Of a DNA stretch of 64,000 bases, positions 58,586-64,000 are shown one piece after another. Numbering within the stretch: position 1 is the first letter of the stretch; each line of letters starts with the position of its first letter. The notes under the pieces were generated by a model, which did no database searches, was not told the origin of the DNA, and saw only the letters and a program-made list of their open reading frames with translations. Made by a program: the position numbers and the translations under genes. The DNA is from Amycolatopsis sp. 2-15 (GTDB taxonomy: Bacteria; Actinomycetota; Actinomycetes; Mycobacteriales; Pseudonocardiaceae), in the NCBI RefSeq assembly GCF_030285625.1, contig NZ_CP127294.1, positions 940,001 through 1,004,000 on the forward strand, written 5' to 3'.

Positions 58586-59509
58586 GTGGATGACGCCCGA
58601 GTTTCCGAGCTGTTCGACCCCGCCGAGTGGACCGAGGTCGAAGGTTTCGCCTTCACCGACATCACCTACCACCGCTCCACCGAGAGCCGCTCCGGCAAAC
58701 GGGTGGTCCGCGTCGCGTTCGACCGTCCGGAGGTCCGCAACGCCTTCCGCCCGCACACGGTCGACGAGCTCTACCGCGCCCTCGACCACGCCCGGATGAG
58801 CTCCGACGTCGGCTGCGTCCTGCTCACCGGCAACGGGCCGTCGCCCAAGGACGGCGGCTGGGCGTTCTGTTCCGGCGGTGACCAGCGTATTCGCGGACGC
58901 TCCGGGTATCAGTACGCGAGCGGGGAGACCTCCGACACGGTCGACCCCGCGCGCGCCGGCCGGCTGCACATCCTCGAGGTCCAGCGCTTGATCCGGTTCA
59001 TGCCGAAACCGGTGGTCGCGGTCGTCCCGGGCTGGGCCGCAGGCGGCGGGCACTCGCTGCACGTCGTGTGCGATCTCACGCTCGCCTCCGCCGAGCACGC
59101 GCGCTTCAAGCAGACCGACGCCGACGTCGGCTCGTTCGACGCCGGTTACGGCTCGGCCTACCTCGCCCGCCAGGTCGGGCAGAAGTTCGCGCGCGAGATC
59201 TTCTTCCTCGGCCGCGACTACACCGCCGAGCAGATGCACCACATGGGCGCGGTGAACGAGGTCGTCCCCCACGCCGACCTGGAGAAGGTGGCGCTGGAGT
59301 GGGGCTGGGCCATCGTCGGCAAGTCCCCGACCGCGCAGCGCATGCTGAAGTACGCATTCAACGCGATCGACGACGGCCTCGTCGGCCAGCAGCTCTTCGC
59401 CGGCGAGACCACGCGGCTCGCGTACATGCAGGACGAAGCTGTGGAGGGCCGCGACGCCTTCCTGCAGAAGCGGGACCCGGACTGGTCCGACGTCCCGTAC
59501 TACTACTGA
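58586..59509 (+). CDS. menB: 1,4-dihydroxy-2-naphthoyl-CoA synthase
   Basis: A 307-residue crotonase-fold enzyme that closes the second ring of the naphthoquinone. VAFDRPEVRNAFRPHTVDEL, GGWAFCSGGDQRIRGRSGYQ (oxyanion and substrate loop, 91-110) and HARFKQTDADVGSFDAGYGS are almost identical to what I recall of mycobacterial MenB. The GTG at 58586 is preceded by TATTCT seven bases upstream, which fits a -10 element and a leaderless message; an ATG at 58559 is the alternative start. menE follows after 16 bases. Confidence 0.95.
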   Translation: MDDARVSELFDPAEWTEVEGFAFTDITYHRSTESRSGKRVVRVAFDRPEVRNAFRPHTVDELYRALDHARMSSDVGCVLLTGNGPSPKDGGWAFCSGGDQRIRGRSGYQYASGETSDTVDPARAGRLHILEVQRLIRFMPKPVVAVVPGWAAGGGHSLHVVCDLTLASAEHARFKQTDADVGSFDAGYGSAYLARQVGQKFAREIFFLGRDYTAEQMHHMGAVNEVVPHADLEKVALEWGWAIVGKSPTAQRMLKYAFNAIDDGLVGQQLFAGETTRLAYMQDEAVEGRDAFLQKRDPDWSDVPYYY

Positions 59510-59525
59510 TCCTCCGGGAGACCTT

Positions 59526-60677
59526 GTGCGTGTGGTGTGGCTCGACGGGAGCGCCGAAGCGGTGTCCACCCTGGACACGGCCGTCGCGGCGGCGTTGGAC
59601 GGCGGCGAGGCCGTGCTGCCGCTGTCCTCGGCCGACCCGGCGGCCCCCGGCGTGCTCGAGGCGATGGCGCCCGACGCGCCGGTCGAACCGGACACGGCCG
59701 TGATCATCGCCACGTCCGGGTCGACCGGGGCGCCCAAGGGCGTGCTGCTCTCGCCGGGCGCGCTGACGTCGTCGGCCATCGCCACACACGCGCGGCTCGG
59801 CGGGGCGGGCCACTGGCTGCTCGCCACGCCGGCGCACTACATCGGCGGCCTGCAGGTGCTGATCCGCGCGCGGCTGGCCGGGACGAAACCCGCGTTCCTG
59901 ACCGGCACGGGCTTCCGGCCCGATGAGTTCGCCGCGGCCGCCGCGCCCGTGCTGGCCGAGGACGGGCCGCGCTACACGGCGCTGGTGCCGACGCAGCTCG
60001 TCCGGCTGCTCGACGACGGCGGGGCCGGGCTGTCCGCGGCGCGCGCGTTCGACGGGATCGTGCTGGGCGCGGCGGCGACGTCGGCGAAGCTGCGTACGCG
60101 GGCGGTGGAGGCCGGCGTGCGGATCGTTCCCGCGTACGGCATGAGCGAGACCGCGAGTGGCTGCGTTTACGACGGCGTGCCCCTCGACGGGGTGCGCGTG
60201 GAGCCGGACGCCGATGAGCGGCTGCGGATCTCCGGGCCGGTGCTGGCCCACGGCTACCGGCTCGCGCCGGAGCTGACGGAGGAGTCGTTCCAGGACGGCT
60301 GGTTCCGCACGTCCGACCGCGGCCGGCTGCTCGACGACGGCCGCGTCGAGGTGCTCGGCCGCGCGGACGACGTGATCAACACCGGCGGCGTGAAGGTGTC
60401 GGCCGGGTCGGTGGAGCGGGTGCTGGGCGCGATCAAGGGCGTGCGCGACGTCTGTGTGGTCGGGATCCCGGACCCCCAGTGGGGTGAAACGGTGGTCGCT
60501 CTGGTGGTCGCGGAGGGACCGGTCGCGCCCGAGACGATCAAGGCCGTCGCCCGGGAGGAACTGGGCGCCGCGGCCACGCCGAAACAGGTCGAGTTCGCGG
60601 ATGAGCTGCCGCTGCGAGGCCCGGGGAAGATCGACCGGGCAGCCGTCAAAGCCCTGTTCGCCCTGCGGACGGCGTGA
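59526..60677 (+). CDS. menE: o-Succinylbenzoate--CoA ligase
   Basis: A 383-residue adenylate-forming enzyme, short for the superfamily as is usual for actinobacterial MenE. TSGSTGAPKG (63-72) is the P-loop; VPAYGMSETASGCVYDG and WFRTSDRGRLLDDGRVEVLG carry the A5 and A7 motifs; LRGPGKIDRAAVKAL near the C-terminus contains the catalytic Lys. It converts o-succinylbenzoate to its CoA ester, the substrate of MenB. The GTG start lies 16 bases after menB. Confidence 0.93.
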   Translation: MRVVWLDGSAEAVSTLDTAVAAALDGGEAVLPLSSADPAAPGVLEAMAPDAPVEPDTAVIIATSGSTGAPKGVLLSPGALTSSAIATHARLGGAGHWLLATPAHYIGGLQVLIRARLAGTKPAFLTGTGFRPDEFAAAAAPVLAEDGPRYTALVPTQLVRLLDDGGAGLSAARAFDGIVLGAAATSAKLRTRAVEAGVRIVPAYGMSETASGCVYDGVPLDGVRVEPDADERLRISGPVLAHGYRLAPELTEESFQDGWFRTSDRGRLLDDGRVEVLGRADDVINTGGVKVSAGSVERVLGAIKGVRDVCVVGIPDPQWGETVVALVVAEGPVAPETIKAVAREELGAAATPKQVEFADELPLRGPGKIDRAAVKALFALRTA

Positions 60678-60729
60678 AATCCCGCCGGATCGTTGACAGG
60701 GTGCCAGTGATCACGGTTGCCTCGGGGGT

Positions 60730-60861
60730 ATGACGAGGTGGACGAAGGCCGCGGTGGCGGTCGTGACTCTTGCGGTGGGGTTGCTCATCGGCGCTGGTGC
60801 CGCGTCGGCCGACGAGCCGAACAGCAGCGGGACCCTCACGTGGCAGGTCACGGGTTCCTGA
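60730..60861 (+). CDS. Small secreted peptide between menE and menA
   Basis: A 43-codon frame: MTRWTKAAVAVVTLAVGLLI, then GAGAASA and a 16-residue mature part DEPNSSGTLTWQVTGS. The n-, h- and c-regions of a Sec signal peptide are clear, with cleavage expected after ASA. TTGACA at 60693-60698 could be a -35 element. The ribosome binding site is poor (GGGGGT abuts the ATG), which is the main doubt. No known family. It might be a secreted signal, a toxin-like peptide or a chance frame. Confidence 0.5.
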   Translation: MTRWTKAAVAVVTLAVGLLIGAGAASADEPNSSGTLTWQVTGS

Positions 60862-60895
60862 TCGGGTGAAGATCGCATGGCGTTGAATAACGACC

Positions 60896-61765
60896 ATGGC
60901 GACAGTGAGTGAGTGGATCGAAGGCGCCCGCCCGCGGACGCTGCCCAACGCGATCGCGCCGGTGGTCGCGGGCGTCGGGGCGGCAATCGCGCTGGACGCG
61001 TTCTCGTGGTGGCGTTCGGTGCTCGCGCTGCTGGTCGCGCTCTCCCTGATCATCGGCGTGAACTACGCCAACGACTACTCCGACGGCGTCCGCGGCACCG
61101 ACGAGAACCGCGTCGGCCCGCTGCGCCTCGTCGGCTCCGGCACGGCCGCCCCGAAGGCCGTTCTCGCCGCGGCGCTGGTGTGCCTGGGCCTGGCCGGCGT
61201 GCTGGGCCTGCTGCTCGTGGCCCTCACGGGCTTCTGGTGGCTGCTGATCATGGGCGGCGTCTGCATCCTCGGCGCGTGGTTCTACACGGGCGGCAAGAAG
61301 CCCTACGGCTACTACGGCTTCGGCGAGATCGCCGTCTTCGTGTTCTTCGGCCTCGCCGGCGTGCTGGGCACCGTCTACGTCCAGGCCGGCCGCGTCAGCT
61401 GGGCCGGCCTGGCCTGCGCCGTCGCCGTCGGCACCTTCTCCACGGCCGTGCTGACGGCCAACAACCTCCGCGACATCCCCACCGACCTCGAATCCGGCAA
61501 ACGCACCCTCGCCACCCGCCTAGGCGACCAGGGCACCCGCCGCCTTTACCTCGTCCTGGTGACGGTCCCCTACGTCCTCACCGTGATCCTCGGCATCTGG
61601 CACCCGCTGCTGCTCATCACCCTGATCACGGCCCCCATGCTGCTCAAATCCGTCCGCGCCGTCGGCGGCGGCAAGGTAGGCCGCGAACTCATCCCCGCCC
61701 TCCGCGACACCGGCCTGGCCATGCTCGCCTGGGCCATCCTCAGCGCAATCGCACTCGCCCTCTGA
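60896..61765 (+). CDS. menA: 1,4-dihydroxy-2-naphthoate polyprenyltransferase
   Basis: A 289-residue UbiA-superfamily enzyme with eight to nine TM segments. [17 protein letters not shown] is the MenA N-terminus; the first Asp-rich motif is [11 protein letters not shown] (59-69) and the second is [20 protein letters not shown]. It joins the polyprenyl chain to dihydroxynaphthoate with loss of carbon dioxide, giving demethylmenaquinone, which MenG then methylates. It acts in the cytoplasmic membrane. Confidence 0.95.
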   Translation: MATVSEWIEGARPRTLPNAIAPVVAGVGAAIALDAFSWWRSVLALLVALSLIIGVNYANDYSDGVRGTDENRVGPLRLVGSGTAAPKAVLAAALVCLGLAGVLGLLLVALTGFWWLLIMGGVCILGAWFYTGGKKPYGYYGFGEIAVFVFFGLAGVLGTVYVQAGRVSWAGLACAVAVGTFSTAVLTANNLRDIPTDLESGKRTLATRLGDQGTRRLYLVLVTVPYVLTVILGIWHPLLLITLITAPMLLKSVRAVGGGKVGRELIPALRDTGLAMLAWAILSAIALAL

Positions 61766-61791
61766 CCCCAAGCGAAGGCGACACAACGCCA

Positions 61792-61817
61792 CCCACCCAC
61801 CCATCCACCGCCCACCC
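61792..61817 (-). other. Possible G-quadruplex tract (minus strand)
   Basis: Five CCC runs on the plus strand (five GGG runs on the minus strand) with loops of one, eight, one and one bases. The eight-base loop is just beyond the usual limit. It lies in the convergent gap after menA and would be in the 3' region of a long cds1 transcript. Confidence 0.35.
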
Positions 61818-61875
61818 ACGCGACGAAACTTGCACCCAGACCCGCCCCGGCACCCCGATCCGAAGCCTTCTTGCC

Positions 61876-61929
61876 GCCGGCGAGCCGTTGTCAAGGCACG
61901 CTTTCCCGCCTTGACAACGGCTCACCGGC
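61876..61929. terminator. 22-bp inverted repeat between menA and the convergent cds1-like gene
   Basis: Arms 61876-61897 and 61908-61929 pair over 22 bp with one mismatch (inner 16 bp, GAGCCGTTGTCAAGGC / GCCTTGACAACGGCTC, perfect) around a ten-base loop. It stands between convergent genes, so it can act as a terminator, though it is longer than needed and may be a dispersed palindrome. Two imperfect copies of CGCAACACG-CCCGCGAG-ACC lie between it and the cds1 stop; nothing else is seen in the gap. Confidence 0.7.
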
Positions 61930-62052
61930 CGTCAACACAATCCAGCTTCGGGGTGCGCACCCAACGCAACACGCTCCCGCGAGAACCGAAACCCCAGACC
62001 ACCCACCGCAACACGCCCCGCGAGGACCAAGAACCGTCCAAGAACGCAGGAC

Positions 62053-63129
62053 CTACCCCTCAAACCGCCCACTCAACAAAAACTCATCAAACTTCCCCCG
62101 ATACGGCGCGATGTCGATCCCCTGCTCCACCAACCACTCATCCGAGTAGTACGTGTTCGCATACCGATCGCCGCCGTCGCAGAGCAAAGTCACGACCGAC
62201 CCAGCCTGCCCCTCCGCAACCATCCGCGAGATCAACAAAAACGCGCCATACAGATTGGTCCCGGTAGACCCACCAGCCCAATGTCCCGTGTGATCCCGCA
62301 ACAACCGGATCGCCGCCAGCGACCCGGCATCCGGCACCGAGAACATCTCGTCGATCACCCCCGGCACGAACGACGGCTCCACCCTCGGCCGCCCGATCCC
62401 CTCGATCCGCGACGGCATGCCCGTCGCGTAGTCCAGCGCGCCGGTCTCCCACGCACCGAAAAAGGACGAGTTCTCCGGGTCGACCACGGCAACCTTCGTC
62501 GTGTGCCGCTTGTACCGCACATACCGCCCGAACGTCGCGCTCGTCCCACCCGTGCCAGCTCCGACGACGATCCACGACGGCACCGGATGCCGCTCCGCGC
62601 GCATCTGCGCGAACACCGACTCCGCGATGTTGTTGTTCCCCCGCCAGTCCGTCGCGCGCTCGGCATACGTGAACTGATCGAGATAGTGCCCACCGCACTC
62701 GGCCGCAAGCCGTTCCGCCTCCGGGTACATGTCCGGGGCACGGTCGACGTAGTGACACTCACCGCCGTAGAACTCGATGAGGGCGATCTTCTCCTTGCTC
62801 GTGCGCCGCGGCACCACGGTCACGAACTTGAGCCCCAGCATGCGCGCGAAGTACGCCTCCGACACCGCCGTCGACCCACTGGACGCCTCGATGAGCGTGG
62901 TGTCGGGGCCGATCTGGCCGTTGACCAGGCCGTAGAGCAGCAGCGACCGGGCCAGCCGGTGCTTGAGCGAGCCCGTGGGGTGCACGGACTCGTCCTTCAG
63001 GTACAGGTCGACGCCCCATTCCTGGGGCAGCGGGAAGACGTGCAGGTGCGTGTCGGCGCTGCGGTTCGCGTCGGCCTCGATGATGCGGACGGCCTCACGC
63101 ACCCACGCCCGGTTGTGGAGCCTGCTCAT
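62053..63129 (-). CDS. cds1: PLP-dependent cysteine synthase family protein (Cds1-like cysteine desulfhydrase)
   Basis: A 358-residue fold-type II PLP enzyme. The PLP Lys is in [19 protein letters not shown]; the substrate loop is [17 protein letters not shown]; the phosphate cradle is [16 protein letters not shown]. The protein lacks CysK-type DxSPS ends. It resembles Rv3684 (Cds1), which releases sulfide from cysteine and supports redox balance and respiration in mycobacteria. Cysteine synthase or cystathionine-type activity is the alternative. It overlaps the DUF4229 gene by ATGA. Confidence 0.85.
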   Translation of the reverse strand: MSRLHNRAWVREAVRIIEADANRSADTHLHVFPLPQEWGVDLYLKDESVHPTGSLKHRLARSLLLYGLVNGQIGPDTTLIEASSGSTAVSEAYFARMLGLKFVTVVPRRTSKEKIALIEFYGGECHYVDRAPDMYPEAERLAAECGGHYLDQFTYAERATDWRGNNNIAESVFAQMRAERHPVPSWIVVGAGTGGTSATFGRYVRYKRHTTKVAVVDPENSSFFGAWETGALDYATGMPSRIEGIGRPRVEPSFVPGVIDEMFSVPDAGSLAAIRLLRDHTGHWAGGSTGTNLYGAFLLISRMVAEGQAGSVVTLLCDGGDRYANTYYSDEWLVEQGIDIAPYRGKFDEFLLSGRFEG

Positions 63130-63437
63130 GCGGCCTCGTCGCCCGAGTTGGCCGAGAGGTCACCGCGCAGCTGGGCGCGCAGGGCGGCCCGCGCGCGAGC
63201 CCGCGACTCGTTGCGCTTGGCCAGCCCGGCCGTCACGCGCGCGTTGAGCTTGCGGAAGAGCAGCAGACCCAGCGGCAGGCCCACGACGAGCCCAATGAGG
63301 AGGGACACCAGCAGCGGCACCCCGACCAGCGCCAGCACCCAGGCGACCACAGCCACGAGCGCGAAGCGCGCGACCAGGTACAGGGTCAGGTCACGGGGCA
63401 GGTGTTCCGGCGATTCGTGTTCCGGCGATTCGCTCAC
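63126..63437 (-). CDS. DUF4229 small membrane protein
   Basis: A 103-residue protein with two adjacent TM segments (about 20-60: [20 protein letters not shown] and [18 protein letters not shown]) and a basic, helical C-terminal tail ([18 protein letters not shown]). This is the DUF4229 layout widespread in actinobacteria; function is unknown. It is coupled to the Cds1-like gene and lies 11 bases after the Lrp-family gene, so the three may be one transcript. Confidence 0.8.
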   Translation of the reverse strand: MSESPEHESPEHLPRDLTLYLVARFALVAVVAWVLALVGVPLLVSLLIGLVVGLPLGLLLFRKLNARVTAGLAKRNESRARARAALRAQLRGDLSANSGDEAA

Positions 63438-63448
63438 ATCAAGGGAGG

Positions 63449-63922
63449 CTACGCCTTGTTCTCGGCCTCTTCGTCCAGGCCCGCGTTGTTCGGACGGCCC
63501 TCGAAGCGCGTCGAGAGGACCACCGTCGTATTGGTGCGCCCGACGCCCGGGATGCGCCGCAGCCGCCCGAGCGTGTGCTCCAGCTCGTCGACGGTCGACA
63601 CGCGCACCTTCACCACGAACGCCTCGTCCCCCGCCACGGCGTAACAGCTCTCCACCTCGGGCAGCTCGCCGAGTGCCGCGGCCACGTCCTCGTCGGTGGC
63701 GGTGTCGGTCGGGTGGATGCCCACCAGCGCCGTGACGCCCAGGCCGACGGTGCCCGGGTCCACCATCGCGTGGTAGCCGGTGATCACCCCCGCGGCCTCG
63801 AGCTTGCCCACGCGCTCGTGCACCGACGAAGCCGACAAACCGACGGAGCGGCCGAGGTCGGCGTAGGTGGCCCGGCCGTTGACCCGCAACGCCGCGATGA
63901 TCTTCCGGTCCAGCTGATCCAC
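63449..63922 (-). CDS. Lrp/AsnC-family transcriptional regulator
   Basis: A 157-residue regulator: helix-turn-helix MDQLDRKIIAALRVNGRATY to GLSASSVHERVGKLEAAGVI, and a RAM domain from about 60 with CYAVAGDEAFVVKVRVSTVD (effector site) to GVGRTNTTVVLSTRFEGRP. A short acidic tail follows. Likely autoregulated; an AGACA-GAG-TGTCT repeat lies near the right window edge at 63983-63995, about 60 bases upstream. Its likely target is the cysteine desulfhydrase it precedes. Confidence 0.88.
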   Translation of the reverse strand: MDQLDRKIIAALRVNGRATYADLGRSVGLSASSVHERVGKLEAAGVITGYHAMVDPGTVGLGVTALVGIHPTDTATDEDVAAALGELPEVESCYAVAGDEAFVVKVRVSTVDELEHTLGRLRRIPGVGRTNTTVVLSTRFEGRPNNAGLDEEAENKA

Positions 63923-64000
63923 CGGGTCATTATGCTTCGCGGCCCGCGCCGGCCGCAGGGAAGGTAAGGCGCCCCGATCAGCAGACAGAGTGTCTACTGC

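Overview
High-GC, densely packed DNA with many GTG starts and ATGA/GTGA gene overlaps. It carries a complete nuoA-N operon, menaquinone genes arranged much as in mycobacteria, KorAB, a sunset-domain protein, DUF4229 and Lrp/AsnC regulators. This points to an actinobacterium of the Pseudonocardiales; an Amycolatopsis-like chromosome is my best guess, inferred from gene content only. I see no tRNA, rRNA, insertion sequence or CRISPR array.

Region 1 (1-19.6 kb) is accessory and concerned with the cell surface. It opens with the C-terminal end of an Rhs/YD-repeat polymorphic toxin whose tip resembles the EreA/ChaN/Tiki fold. A probable 11-gene minus-strand operon follows (19364 to 3629). It encodes a GDP-mannose dehydrogenase of the AlgD type, glycosyltransferases, two Wzz-like proteins with degenerate kinase domains, an asparagine-synthase-like amidotransferase, a fused Zn-dehydrogenase/Gfo-Idh-MocA enzyme, a heparinase II/III (alginate-lyase-like) protein, a parallel beta-helix lipoprotein and an O-antigen-polymerase-like membrane protein. 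A second, closely related secreted beta-helix protein (1403-2854) and a PAP2 phosphatase lie at its far end. Together they look like a system for making and trimming a (possibly amidated) mannuronate-type extracellular polysaccharide.

Region 2 (19.6-31.4 kb) is mixed: a GH75 chitosanase, a divergent NodB deacetylase, a DDAH-type hydrolase divergent from an Lrp regulator, korAB, a sunset-domain membrane protein paired with a polyprenyl diphosphate synthase, a secreted protein of unknown function, and an AAA ATPase plus HNH nuclease pair that resembles Septu (PtuAB) in composition. The ATPase frame is broken.

Region 3 (31.4-61.8 kb) is respiratory: nuoA-N (complex I) behind two Rex-like operators, then menJ, menG/ubiE, mgtA and a partner glycosyltransferase, an inositol-monophosphatase-like protein, a DUF3592 protein, an M1 peptidase, an APH-like kinase, and menD, menB, menE and menA. 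Complex I and KorAB feed electrons toward the menaquinone made by the men genes and the polyprenyl synthase. menC and menF are not in the window.

Region 4 (62.0-64.0 kb) holds a Cds1-like cysteine desulfhydrase, a DUF4229 membrane protein and a second Lrp/AsnC regulator.

Several non-coding repeat families stand out: a 79-bp element present between genes and, in nearly the same form, inside nuoG; a 31-bp tandem repeat tract between menG and a glycosyltransferase; and long perfect or near-perfect hairpins between convergent genes.
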